Assembly (NCBI GenBank): GCA_937897625.1
Contig: CALCNZ010000071.1
Location: 1 to 8,113, forward strand
DNA: 8,113 bases
Direction of reading: 5' to 3'
Source of the DNA: an uncultured Flavobacteriales bacterium
Lineage (GTDB): Bacteria; Bacteroidota; Bacteroidia; Flavobacteriales_D; Sanyastnellaceae
Below are positions 1 through 7,207 of this stretch, piece after piece. The notes under the pieces were generated by a model. The model worked only from the letters and a program-made list of their open reading frames with translations. It did not search any database and was not told where the DNA came from. Both the position numbers and the translations under genes were made by a program. Each line of letters starts with the position of its first letter. Positions within the stretch are counted from its first letter, which is position 1.

Positions 1-30
1 CTCTTTCCCTACACGACGCTCTTCCGATCT
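1..30 (+). other. Illumina TruSeq adapter remnant (assembly artefact)
   Basis: These 30 bases match, as I recall the oligo, the last 30 of the 33 bases of the Illumina TruSeq universal/read-1 primer, ending in GCTCTTCCGATCT at base 30. They are untrimmed library adapter at a contig end, not genomic DNA. Natural sequence begins at about base 31. Read in the frame of the first gene, the adapter has no stop codon and encodes FPTRRSSDL, a peptide known as an adapter-derived contaminant in predicted proteins. A gene caller allowing open ends could therefore add a false N-terminus to the first gene. Confidence 0.97.
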
Positions 31-34
31 ATCA

Positions 35-1045
35 ATGAGCAATAAGTGGAACAATATCATTCGTGAAAAACTGGAATCTCATGAGGTTTCAGCCGACCAT
101 TTATGGAATAACATTTCACAAAATATTCCTCAACCTTCTTCTTCATTTTGGAAGCCTTGGATGACCACTGCGGCTATCGGTACAGTTGCCGTGGCAACTT
201 CAGCCGTTATTTATTTCAATTCGCCTAAATCTCTTCAACCAATTGCTCAGACAACTGATCAGAAGATCGAAGAGCTTCAAACAGACTCATCTTCGAATGC
301 CAATCAAGCGATTGAACCTATTGAAGCAAGAACCATTCAAGAAGTTGTAACCGCAGGTGACCCCGAGCCTATTTATTCCGGCTATATATGGCAAGTGCCA
401 GAAGGTTACAATGATAGCTTATTTCAAGATTTGAACTCGGTAAGCAACGACATTGTTGAAATAATGGTTAATACGAATGCGCCTTCAACTCAAGTTGGAA
501 CGCCCGATGCAGTTCAAGACGAGCCACTAACCAATTCTTTTACAGCGGTCCTTTCCAACGCTGAAAATTTGAGATATTTCTTCTTTGGAGCTGCCGAAAA
601 CGCCGACGAATACGTTTGGAATTTCGGAGATGGCTTCGACGGACAAGGACAATCCATTGCGCACGAATTTCCCGAAGAGGGAATCTACACAGTGAGTTAT
701 TTGGTCATTCGCGGAAACGAAAAATTAGTTCAAGAAAAAACAATCGAAGTCTATCGTCCTGCGAAGCTTTCTCCAGTAACGGCTTTTGCGCCAGGATTCG
801 ACGGCAAAAACGATGTATTCGATGTTTTGTACAATGCCCGTAATGTAAGTGAGGCGGTAGATTTAAAAATTACAGATGCCAATAATAGATTGGTTTATCA
901 AATAGGTGGACAATCGACTTGGGATGGAAAAAATTCAAATGCTGAATTATGTCAACCAGGTTATTACTATTGGTTGCTCGAATACAAAGACAAGCAAGGC
1001 AACTTGAAGTCTCAGTCGGGTTCTGTTCGCATCTTCGCCGAATAA
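35..1045 (+). CDS. Membrane-anchored PKD and gliding-motility (CHU_C-like) C-terminal domain protein
   Basis: A 336-residue protein with no cleavable signal peptide. Residues 1-41 form a polar, probably cytoplasmic tail with two Trp-containing amphipathic stretches (W5, W24). Residues 42-61 are one hydrophobic membrane segment. A low-complexity Ser/Thr/Gln/Glu linker follows. A PKD-type domain lies at about 165-242, with its hallmark at Y193-G200 (YVWNFGDG). Residues 245-336 resemble the Bacteroidota gliding-motility/CHU_C C-terminal domain: FAPGFDGKNDVF (251-262) corresponds to the usual F-T-P-N-x-D-G-x-N-D, W296-K299 to WDGK, then PGYYYWLLEY. CHU_C domains usually end Sec-exported type IX cargo, so a single-pass anchor is atypical. 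The N-terminal tail resembles those of Bacteroidota proteins encoded beside ECF sigma factors, so an anti-sigma or envelope-sensing role is possible but unproven. The start at 35 lies 4 bases after the adapter, so the true start could be further upstream in missing DNA. radA follows 53 bp downstream on the same strand. Confidence 0.8.
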   Translation: MSNKWNNIIREKLESHEVSADHLWNNISQNIPQPSSSFWKPWMTTAAIGTVAVATSAVIYFNSPKSLQPIAQTTDQKIEELQTDSSSNANQAIEPIEARTIQEVVTAGDPEPIYSGYIWQVPEGYNDSLFQDLNSVSNDIVEIMVNTNAPSTQVGTPDAVQDEPLTNSFTAVLSNAENLRYFFFGAAENADEYVWNFGDGFDGQGQSIAHEFPEEGIYTVSYLVIRGNEKLVQEKTIEVYRPAKLSPVTAFAPGFDGKNDVFDVLYNARNVSEAVDLKITDANNRLVYQIGGQSTWDGKNSNAELCQPGYYYWLLEYKDKQGNLKSQSGSVRIFAE

Positions 1046-1098
1046 GAGACTTATAAACATCGGCCCTTGTTGTCAATTCTTCTTCGCATTTTTGGGGA

Positions 1099-2448
1099 AT
1101 GGCAAAGACTAAAACTTCCTTTTTCTGTCAAAGTTGTGGTGCACAAAGTCCCAAATGGCTAGGCAAATGTCCTTCATGCAACGAATGGAATTCATTCGTG
1201 GAAGAGGTCGTGAACCGCGAATCGAACACTTCGAAAATCCGCATTAAACCCAACGCACAACCCAAATCTATTTCTGACATTGAAATAGAAGAACGCAAAC
1301 GCTTTCCGTTGATCGATGGTGAATTGAATCGGGTTTTAGGAGGAGGAATTGTTCCAGGATCACTGATTCTTTTTGGCGGTGAACCGGGAATTGGAAAGTC
1401 TACCTTGCTTTTGCAAATGGCCCTTCAACAATTAAACTTCACCGTTTTGTATGTATCTGGTGAAGAAAGCGAAGAACAAATTCAGATGCGCGCGCAGCGC
1501 TTGGGCTTCGATAACCCACGCTGCATGGTGCTTATGGAAACTTCGGTAGATCAAATCCTTCATCATTTGAATGAAGTCAAGCCGAATCTTGTCGTTATCG
1601 ATTCCATTCAAACGCTGCAAAGCGATAGCGTGGAAAGCGCGCCAGGCAGCGTTTCTCAAGTGCGCGAATGCACGTTGCAACTCATGAAGTACGCGAAGGA
1701 AACGCACACGCCCATTTTCTTAATCGGACACATTACGAAGGAAGGAAGCCTTGCTGGACCAAAGGTTTTAGAGCATATGGTAGATACGGTTCTTCAGTTC
1801 GAAGGCGATCGTCATCACATTTATCGCATTCTTCGAAGCCACAAGAACCGCTTCGGTTCAACCCATGAATTGGGTATTTATGAAATGCTAGGTTCTGGAC
1901 TGAAAGCGGTCGAAAATCCAAGCGATATTCTTATCGATTCAAGCACTGAACACTTGAGCGGCTCGGCCATTGCGGCGGCCATGGAAGGTGCACGTCCCAT
2001 GATGATGGAGATCCAAGCACTTGTGAGCACAGCGGTTTATGGAACGCCACAACGCAGCACCACTGGATTCGATTTAAGAAGATTGAACATGTTACTTGCT
2101 GTTTTGGAAAAACGTTGCGGTTTCCGTTTAGGAATGAAAGACGTTTTTTTGAATATCGCTGGTGGAATTAAGATCGAAGATCCAGCGTTGGATCTTGCGG
2201 TAATCTCTGCCATTCTTTCCAGCAACGAAGACATTGCCATTACGCGAAAGGCTTGTTTCTGTGGGGAAGTAGGACTGAGTGGTGAAATTCGTCCGGTCTC
2301 TCGTTTAGATCAACGCATTCAAGAAGCAGCGAAATTGGGCTTCGAGAAGATCTATGTTTCTTCCTTCAACAAAATTCAATCAAGTGCCGATATTCAAATT
2401 ATTAAAGTGGGAAAAGTAGAGGAGCTATTTTCAGAAATATTCGCATAA
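1099..2448 (+). CDS. radA: DNA repair protein RadA (branch-migration ATPase)
   Basis: A full-length 449-residue RadA. A four-Cys zinc finger lies at C10-x2-C13 and C24-x2-C27 with the typical KWLGKCPSCNEW context. The RecA-like ATPase core has Walker A GEPGIGKST (94-102, K100) and Walker B LVVIDS ending at D168. The RadA-specific KNRFG motif is at 249-253. The C-terminal part (about 280-449) is the Lon-protease-like domain, with AGGIKIEDPALDLAV conserved. In characterised homologues RadA is a DnaB-like helicase that promotes branch migration of recombination intermediates and helps RecA-dependent repair in the cytoplasm. The start is fixed by the family-typical MAKTKTSFFC opening. No clear Shine-Dalgarno site is present; ATTTTTGG sits 3 nt before the ATG. 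The gene converges on the bacilliredoxin gene, with a hairpin terminator directly after the stop codon. No key residue is missing. Confidence 0.98.
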   Translation: MAKTKTSFFCQSCGAQSPKWLGKCPSCNEWNSFVEEVVNRESNTSKIRIKPNAQPKSISDIEIEERKRFPLIDGELNRVLGGGIVPGSLILFGGEPGIGKSTLLLQMALQQLNFTVLYVSGEESEEQIQMRAQRLGFDNPRCMVLMETSVDQILHHLNEVKPNLVVIDSIQTLQSDSVESAPGSVSQVRECTLQLMKYAKETHTPIFLIGHITKEGSLAGPKVLEHMVDTVLQFEGDRHHIYRILRSHKNRFGSTHELGIYEMLGSGLKAVENPSDILIDSSTEHLSGSAIAAAMEGARPMMMEIQALVSTAVYGTPQRSTTGFDLRRLNMLLAVLEKRCGFRLGMKDVFLNIAGGIKIEDPALDLAVISAILSSNEDIAITRKACFCGEVGLSGEIRPVSRLDQRIQEAAKLGFEKIYVSSFNKIQSSADIQIIKVGKVEELFSEIFA

Positions 2449-2480
2449 AAAAAGCCTCACCGAAGTGAGGCTTTCTTCAA
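2447..2480. terminator. Bidirectional intrinsic terminator between radA and the bacilliredoxin gene
   Basis: A perfect 10-bp stem, AAAGCCTCAC (2451-2460) and GTGAGGCTTT (2465-2474), encloses the 4-nt loop CGAA. Read on the minus strand the loop is TTCG closed by C-G, the very stable C(UUCG)G tetraloop, followed by seven T (complement of A2447-A2453). It is therefore a strong rho-independent terminator for the minus-strand gene ending at 2492. On the + strand the stem is followed by TTTCTTC, a weaker U-tract, so it probably also ends radA transcription. It overlaps the radA stop codon by two bases of the A-run. Confidence 0.9.
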
Positions 2481-2491
2481 TAAAAATAATC

Positions 2492-2905
2492 TTAACAAAA
2501 CTCTTCGAACATCCCGTTCAAGTGAGCAGCAATCATATCTGCCGTGCGGCCTTCAATGTGGTGACGCTCGATCATGTGTTGCAATTTTCCGTCTTTGAAA
2601 AGAGCGATACATGGAGAAGACGGAGGGTAAGGTAACATGAATTTTCTAGCCATGTTAACCGCTTCAGAGTCTACTCCTGCGAAAGAAGAAACCAATTTCG
2701 TTGGTTTTTTTCCTTCGGTTTGAATGGCTTTCTTCACGCCTGGACGCATGCTACCTGCTGCGCAACCACACACTGAATTCAAAACCATAAGAACAGTTCC
2801 TTCGGTGTTAATGGCGTTCGTTACAAGATCAGCAGATGTTGCTTCTTCAAAACCGATATTTGTTAATTCAGCACGCATAGGTGCTACTAATTCTGGTGGG
2901 TACAT
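2492..2905 (-). CDS. BrxA/BrxB-family (YphP/YqiW) bacilliredoxin
   Basis: A 137-residue thioredoxin-fold protein, close to the usual length of about 140-145. The redox motif is C46-G47-C48 within NSVCGCAAGSMRPGV, the family signature. The C-terminal half carries FAGVDSEAV and PPSSPCIALFKDGKL, also typical. Characterised Bacillus members reduce protein-S-bacillithiol mixed disulfides in the cytoplasm, and some act as thiol-disulfide isomerases. Some Bacteroidota make bacillithiol, so the same job is plausible here, but no bacillithiol synthesis gene is in the window. The start MYPPELV matches the family N-terminus and follows an A-rich leader without a Shine-Dalgarno site. It lies 54 nt downstream of selD on the same strand, and a perfect -7 element in that gap suggests its own promoter in addition to any read-through. 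It ends at the strong hairpin terminator. Confidence 0.93.
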   Translation of the reverse strand: MYPPELVAPMRAELTNIGFEEATSADLVTNAINTEGTVLMVLNSVCGCAAGSMRPGVKKAIQTEGKKPTKLVSSFAGVDSEAVNMARKFMLPYPPSSPCIALFKDGKLQHMIERHHIEGRTADMIAAHLNGMFEEFC

Positions 2906-2919
2906 AATTTATTTTTTTG

Positions 2920-2927
2920 CAAAGTTA
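2920..2927 (-). promoter_or_regulatory. Bacteroidota-type -7 promoter element for the bacilliredoxin gene
   Basis: On the minus strand this reads TAACTTTG, an exact match to the Bacteroidota -7 consensus TAnnTTTG. It ends 14 nt before the ATG at 2905, followed by an A/T-rich leader (CAAAAAAATAAATT including its last bases). No -33 TTTG at the usual 17-23 nt spacing is evident; the nearest TTTG is only 3 nt upstream. It lies in the 54-nt gap after selD, so it would allow expression independent of the rnr-mnmH-selD operon. Confidence 0.45.
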
Positions 2928-2959
2928 CATCAAAGGAACAATCATTTATGTGAGGATGT

Positions 2960-3988
2960 TCACACGACTTCAACACAAATTTCTTTTACTTCTTGAAGTC
3001 TTCCAACAACGGTAAGAGTTTCGTTTTGAAGTGCACAAAGTGATTCCATTTCCTCCAATGAATTTTCATGAAAGGTCACAAGCAATCCGCCCGAGGTTTG
3101 CGGGTCGCAAAGCACCAACAATTGCTCGCCATTCAACGGACTAATTTTAGGTTGAATGTTTTGAAAATTCTTTGTGGTGATATCTGGAAAAATGAATTGT
3201 GCTGCAGCTCTCTTCGCCGATTCTAAAATTGGAATGTTCGAATAGTTCAGCGCTGCACTGCAAGCACTCGCTTCACACAGTTCTATCAAATGTCCGGCTA
3301 TTCCGAATCCCGTAATGTCTGTCATCGCATGAACCCCTTCAATCTTCGCGAATTCAGCGCCTATCGAATTCACGTGTTTCATGTGCTGAATGAATTCTGC
3401 TTTTTCCTCTTCAGACAACAACCCGCGTTTTCCCGCGGTGGAAGCGATTCCTAGACCAAGTGGTTTCGTAATAGCAATCAAATCTGCAACTTGAGCTCCG
3501 TTATTTTGTTTCAAATTTTTAATTTGAGCAAGACCGTTTACCGACAATCCAAAGAATGGCTCAGGGCTTTCAACACTGTGTCCGCCGGCAATCTGAATCC
3601 CAACAGTGGCGCATGTTTCTTTTGCTCCACGCATGACTTCTCCTGCAATTTCTGCTGGAAGTTTTTCCAACGGCCATCCTAAAATAGCGAGGGCCATGAT
3701 TGGCTTTCCGCCCATGGCATAAATATCTGAAAGCGCATTCGCAGCCGCAATACATCCGAAGGTGTAGGCGTCGTCTACCATGGGCATGAAGAAGTCGGTG
3801 GTTGAAAGCAGTGCTTCCGTTTCATTCAAGGCATAGGCAGCCGCATCGTCGTTGTTACTGTTTCCAATAAGCAGATTTAAATCTACCTGCGCCCCGCCGC
3901 AATGGGCAAGTATTTTTGAAAGTTCAGCGGGTGCAATCTTGCATCCACATCCGGAAGCTTTGCTGAACTGGGTTAAGGAATAATTCAT
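2960..3988 (-). CDS. selD: Selenide, water dikinase (selenophosphate synthetase)
   Basis: A 342-residue SelD that makes selenophosphate from selenide and ATP in the cytoplasm. It aligns by eye with E. coli SelD throughout. The catalytic Cys and Lys are C14 and K17 in GCGCKI (E. coli C17 and K20); the codon at 3947-3949 is TGT, so this is the Cys form and not a selenoprotein. Metal/ATP-binding aspartates are in place: D48 (NDDAAAY), D65 (STTDFFMP) and D88 (ALSDIYAMGG). Other signatures are GGHSVESPEP, MTDITGFGIAGHL and LCDPQTSGGLL. The ATG overlaps the mnmH stop codon as ATGA (3985-3988), implying translational coupling. Its product is the direct co-substrate of MnmH. No Sec-incorporation genes (selA, selB, tRNA-Sec) are visible, so tRNA selenation is the only use of selenophosphate that can be supported here. 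Confidence 0.98.
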   Translation of the reverse strand: MNYSLTQFSKASGCGCKIAPAELSKILAHCGGAQVDLNLLIGNSNNDDAAAYALNETEALLSTTDFFMPMVDDAYTFGCIAAANALSDIYAMGGKPIMALAILGWPLEKLPAEIAGEVMRGAKETCATVGIQIAGGHSVESPEPFFGLSVNGLAQIKNLKQNNGAQVADLIAITKPLGLGIASTAGKRGLLSEEEKAEFIQHMKHVNSIGAEFAKIEGVHAMTDITGFGIAGHLIELCEASACSAALNYSNIPILESAKRAAAQFIFPDITTKNFQNIQPKISPLNGEQLLVLCDPQTSGGLLVTFHENSLEEMESLCALQNETLTVVGRLQEVKEICVEVV

Positions 3989-5016
3989 GAAAGAAGTTTT
4001 TCTTTGGCTGCAATAATTTCTTCGAGTCCCGATGATTCGTTCAAGACTACATTTATAAATTTAGGTTGAAAGGCGAGCTTCTCACGGCCCAGGTCATAGG
4101 CTTTGTCGTAATAGTGCATAAGCAAATTCAACCATTCCGTTTTGTCCCCGTTTTCAATGGCTTCAATGGCTTTATTATTGGCTTCCAATCCCATTCGTTT
4201 AGTGAGCAGCTTTGTTTTTTCAACCAATTCTTCCTTCGAGAAACAACCGTAATTTTCCATTAGAAAATCAAAACGCATTTCGAAAGACGGCTCTATTTCA
4301 ATGCGTGGTGAACGCACTATTCGAGTGAAGATGGAATCTGGCACTCGAATCTTTCCGATGAATCTGCTTTCGTTTTCGTACCAAATGGGTAAGTTCTTTT
4401 TGAATTCGAAATGAAGGGCGTGCGCAAGATTGTTTTCGAATTGTTCTTGTGAAGGTTGTTCAGGTAATCCAAGCGATCCAAAGGCCGAACCTTTGTGATG
4501 TGCCAACCCTTCCAAATCAACAACAGATTCGCCCATTTCCTTCAAACCGAATAAACGTTCGGTTTTTTGCGAACCTGTTTTTCCAGAGAGAACTACGGAA
4601 TTGTGTTCACGAATAAATTTTTCAAGACACCAATTGCGGTAGCGTTTGTATCCGTCTTTCAAACGAAGCACTTCAATGCCTTCCTTCGAAAGTAAGTCGC
4701 TGAAAATTTGACTACGCATTCCGCCACGCGCGCAATACACCACCACTTTGTTTTCCTTTACGAAATGCTTGGCTTGTTGAACAAGTGATTCAAAAAGTGG
4801 TGAAACCAATTTGTAACCCAATTCAACCGCAGAATCTTTTCCTTCTTGTTTATACGAAGTGCCTACGAGAATTCGGTGTTCGTTGTTCAGTATGGGAATA
4901 TTCACTGCACCAGGAATATGACCTGCTTCAAACTCTCCTTCACTTCGAACATCAATCCATTGAAGTTCTTGAAGCGGGAACTCCAAATCTTCTAATTGAA
5001 AAAGGCTGTGACTCAT
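3985..5016 (-). CDS. mnmH: tRNA 2-selenouridine synthase (rhodanese plus P-loop)
   Basis: A 343-residue MnmH, also called SelU or YbbB. With selenophosphate it converts 2-thiouridine at wobble position 34 of tRNAs for Lys, Glu and Gln to 2-selenouridine, through a geranylated intermediate in E. coli. The N-terminal rhodanese domain (about 18-130) contains IDVRSEGEFEAGHIPGA and the active-site C95 in YCARGGMRS. The C-terminal P-loop domain starts near 140 and includes VDLEGLAHHKGSAFG and NESRFIGK, both diagnostic. The P-loop reads G145-KTGSQ-K151-T152, so the glycine expected just before K151 (GxxxxGKT) is Gln (codon CAA, minus strand 4569-4567). The E. coli enzyme has GCTGCGKT here. Whether the Gln is lineage-typical or impairs nucleotide binding is unknown. 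The gene overlaps rnr upstream and selD downstream by ATGA at both junctions, and a weak GGTAG lies before its ATG. Confidence 0.97.
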   Translation of the reverse strand: MSHSLFQLEDLEFPLQELQWIDVRSEGEFEAGHIPGAVNIPILNNEHRILVGTSYKQEGKDSAVELGYKLVSPLFESLVQQAKHFVKENKVVVYCARGGMRSQIFSDLLSKEGIEVLRLKDGYKRYRNWCLEKFIREHNSVVLSGKTGSQKTERLFGLKEMGESVVDLEGLAHHKGSAFGSLGLPEQPSQEQFENNLAHALHFEFKKNLPIWYENESRFIGKIRVPDSIFTRIVRSPRIEIEPSFEMRFDFLMENYGCFSKEELVEKTKLLTKRMGLEANNKAIEAIENGDKTEWLNLLMHYYDKAYDLGREKLAFQPKFINVVLNESSGLEEIIAAKEKLLS

Positions 5017-7142
5017 TTGTCTACCAAAATATAATCGAGTGTTCGTTGATCAATGTTTCCATCTACCACAAGAATTTTTATTTGGTCGCCCAATCTGAAT
5101 TCATGTTTGCGCTTCAATCCACGAACCACATATTCTTCCGCAGAGAACGCATAGTTGTCGCCTGTCATGGTATCCAACGGAATAAGCCCTTCGCAGCGTG
5201 TTTCGTTCACTTCCGCATACATGCCCCAATTCGCCAAACCAGAAATAGTGGCTTCGAAAATTTGACCTTTGCGTTCAAGCATGTATTCCACTTGCTTGTA
5301 TTTGATGCTTGCGCGTTCCGCTTCAGCAGCGCGTTTCTCCATGGCTGAAGAATGTTGGCAATGGAGTTCGTATTCGTTTTCATTCACCGGATTTCCATGA
5401 TCGAGATAATGCTGCAACAAGCGATGCACCATCACATCTGGGAATCTTCGAATAGGAGAAGTGAAGTGTGTGTAGTAATCGAATGCCAGTCCGAAGTGAC
5501 CAATGTTGTGCGTGCTGTATTCTGCTTTGGCCATGCTGCGAACAGCCATGGTGCGAACGGAAGATTCTTCCGGTTGACCGTCGACCAGTTCAATAATCGA
5601 CTTGATTTCGTTTTGCTCTTCGGCTCTGCTCACTTTCGGAAGTTTGTATCCGAGGTGTTTCAAAAACGTTTTCAACGATGCTATTTTTTCAGGGCTTGGC
5701 TCGTCGTGCACACGATAAACAAATGGCAATACCATTCCGTTTTTCGGATGACCTATGAAGTAAGCCACCTCGCGATTGGCAAGCAACATGAAGTCTTCAA
5801 TCAATTGATTGGAGTCTTTCATTTTCTTAATGAAAACGCCAACGGGCTTTCCTTTTTCATCGAGTTGAAACTTCACTTCTTCGGAATTGAAATCGATACT
5901 TCCTGCAGCGTAGCGTTTCGCTCGAAGTTTTTTAGCGAGTTGATCGAGGTGTATGATTTCATCTGCGAAATCGCCTCCTTTTCCTTCAATGCGTTCTTGC
6001 GCTTCTTCGTAGGTGAATCTTCTATCGGAATGAATAACAGTGCGCCCGAACCAACGACTCAGGACATCTCCGTTTTCATTCATTTCAAAGACAGCACTGA
6101 AACACAATTTGTCTTCGTTCGGACGAAGCGAGCAAAGGAAGTTCGAAAGTTTTTCCGGAAGCATAGGAATGGTGCGATCCACCAAATACACGCTGGTTGC
6201 GCGAAGCGTAGCTTCTTTGTCGATGAGTGAGTTCGGTTGAACGTAATGACTCACGTCTGCGATGTGCACGCCCACTTCTAAATTTCCGTTTTCCAATTTG
6301 TGATAAGAAAGCGCATCGTCGAAATCTTTCGCGTCGAACGGATCAATGGTGAAGGTTGGAATGCCGCGCATATCGCGACGCTTGGCAATTTCTTCTTTTG
6401 TAATTTCAGAAGGAATGGCTTCCGCTTCCAAGTGAACAGCTTCTGGAAATTCAGTGGGTAAATCGAATTCCAAAATAATGGCATTCATTTCTACCAAGTG
6501 TGATCCCGGTTGTCCAAGAACTTGCACCACTTTACCAATGGGCTTGTGCTCTGGATTGTCCCATGAGATAAGCTCAATGGCTACTTTGTCGTTTTGAATT
6601 GCGCCGTGCAATTCATCTTTCGGAATGAAAAAGTCGACATGTATTTTTTTGTCGGAAGGAAGGAAGAACGCATGTTCTTTATATCGTTCAATGGTTCCAA
6701 CGTATAATTTTTTTCTTCGCTCCACAACGCGAACGATTTTGCCTGAAGGTCTGCGCTTGCGGGGGATCAACTGAAGTTCAACTAAGTCTCCGTTCAATGC
6801 AAAGCCTGTTCTGCCTTTTTCAATTTCTACATCGTCTTCAATTCCTGGAACGGTTACGTAACCTTTGCCGTAGCGATTGATTTCAATCGTTCCTTGAACC
6901 AAATTTTTTGGAGCGTCTTTCAATATAAATTTTCCGCGTTCTACTTCTTGAAGAGTTCCGCTTTGCGCTTCCTCTTGAAGTATTTCGTAGATGAGTGTGC
7001 GAACGCCAGCGTCTGCAATTCCGAGGGCTGCGCTCACTTGTTTGTGATTCACAGCGGTTTCCGGAGCGCGTTCAAAGAGGTCAATGACTTCCTTTCTTAA
7101 GTCGCGCTTAAAATTTCCGAATTTGTTTTTTTTCTTTACCAT
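5013..7142 (-). CDS. rnr: Ribonuclease R (RNB-family 3'-5' exoribonuclease)
   Basis: A processive 3'-5' exoribonuclease that degrades structured RNA in the cytoplasm. I choose the ATG at 7142 (709 residues; MVKKKNKFGNF) over the ATG at 7166 (717), because GGAAG lies 6 nt before it and the basic opening suits the family. Residues below use the 717 numbering. An N-terminal winged-helix region lies at about 20-80, followed by cold-shock OB folds at about 85-230. The RNB catalytic core has D275, D281, D283 and D284 in TIDPFDAKDFDDA, and the conserved HFTSPIRRFPDVMVHR stretch. A C-terminal S1 domain spans 634-716. The protein stops right after S1, without the long Lys-rich tail of E. coli RNase R (813 residues). 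It is the first gene of the operon with mnmH and selD, and divergent from the GNAT gene across a 65-bp gap. Confidence 0.96.
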   Translation of the reverse strand: MVKKKNKFGNFKRDLRKEVIDLFERAPETAVNHKQVSAALGIADAGVRTLIYEILQEEAQSGTLQEVERGKFILKDAPKNLVQGTIEINRYGKGYVTVPGIEDDVEIEKGRTGFALNGDLVELQLIPRKRRPSGKIVRVVERRKKLYVGTIERYKEHAFFLPSDKKIHVDFFIPKDELHGAIQNDKVAIELISWDNPEHKPIGKVVQVLGQPGSHLVEMNAIILEFDLPTEFPEAVHLEAEAIPSEITKEEIAKRRDMRGIPTFTIDPFDAKDFDDALSYHKLENGNLEVGVHIADVSHYVQPNSLIDKEATLRATSVYLVDRTIPMLPEKLSNFLCSLRPNEDKLCFSAVFEMNENGDVLSRWFGRTVIHSDRRFTYEEAQERIEGKGGDFADEIIHLDQLAKKLRAKRYAAGSIDFNSEEVKFQLDEKGKPVGVFIKKMKDSNQLIEDFMLLANREVAYFIGHPKNGMVLPFVYRVHDEPSPEKIASLKTFLKHLGYKLPKVSRAEEQNEIKSIIELVDGQPEESSVRTMAVRSMAKAEYSTHNIGHFGLAFDYYTHFTSPIRRFPDVMVHRLLQHYLDHGNPVNENEYELHCQHSSAMEKRAAEAERASIKYKQVEYMLERKGQIFEATISGLANWGMYAEVNETRCEGLIPLDTMTGDNYAFSAEEYVVRGLKRKHEFRLGDQIKILVVDGNIDQRTLDYILVDK

Positions 7143-7148
7143 AATATT

Positions 7149-7153
7149 CTTCC
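7149..7153 (-). promoter_or_regulatory. Ribosome binding site deciding the rnr start
   Basis: On the minus strand this reads GGAAG and ends 6 nt before the ATG at 7142, a good spacing for a Shine-Dalgarno site. It lies inside the longer reading frame that begins at 7166, so it argues for the shorter 709-residue RNase R. Such sites are weak predictors in Bacteroidota. TACCTTTC on the minus strand (7161-7154), one base off the -7 consensus TAnnTTTG, lies just upstream. If that is the promoter, the ATG at 7166 would not be transcribed. Confidence 0.4.
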
Positions 7154-7195
7154 GAAAGGTAACCATTCAAAAATGAAGTTGTGGGTATTTCCTGT

Positions 7196-7203
7196 TATTT
7201 TTG
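7196..7203 (+). promoter_or_regulatory. Candidate -7 promoter element just before the GNAT gene
   Basis: TATTTTTG exactly matches TAnnTTTG and lies in the divergent gap between rnr and the GNAT gene. It ends only 4 nt before the ATG at 7208, so a transcript from it would start at or next to the start codon and be nearly leaderless. TTG at 7179-7181 is 14 nt upstream, short of the usual 17-23 nt for a -33 box. The position is awkward, so confidence is low. radA has a similar CATTTTTG at the same distance from its ATG. Confidence 0.3.
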
Positions 7204-7207
7204 GAAT

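Noticed and set aside
870..1076. A 68-codon minus-strand open frame over the end of the first gene
   Set aside because: It is antisense to the CHU_C-like domain of the first gene and shows no motif; it is a shadow frame.
3990..4005. A 6-bp inverted repeat (AAAGAA-GTTT-TTCTTT) just upstream of the selD start, considered as a selenium-responsive element
   Set aside because: It is A/T-only apart from one G-C pair per arm, lies in mnmH coding sequence and SelD uses Cys, so no SECIS is needed. It is probably chance.
4785..5348. A 187-codon + strand open frame across the rnr/mnmH junction
   Set aside because: It is antisense to two conserved genes, has no recognisable motif and no leader, so it is a shadow frame.
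5352..6230. A 292-codon open frame on the + strand, antisense to rnr
   Set aside because: It lies wholly inside the well-supported rnr gene on the other strand. Its translation is rich in F, H, C and R without any recognisable domain, as expected for a complementary-strand shadow.
7143..7166. The longer rnr start at 7166 (MVTFRKNI)
   Set aside because: The extra eight residues have no family support, and GGAAG is correctly spaced for the ATG at 7142.
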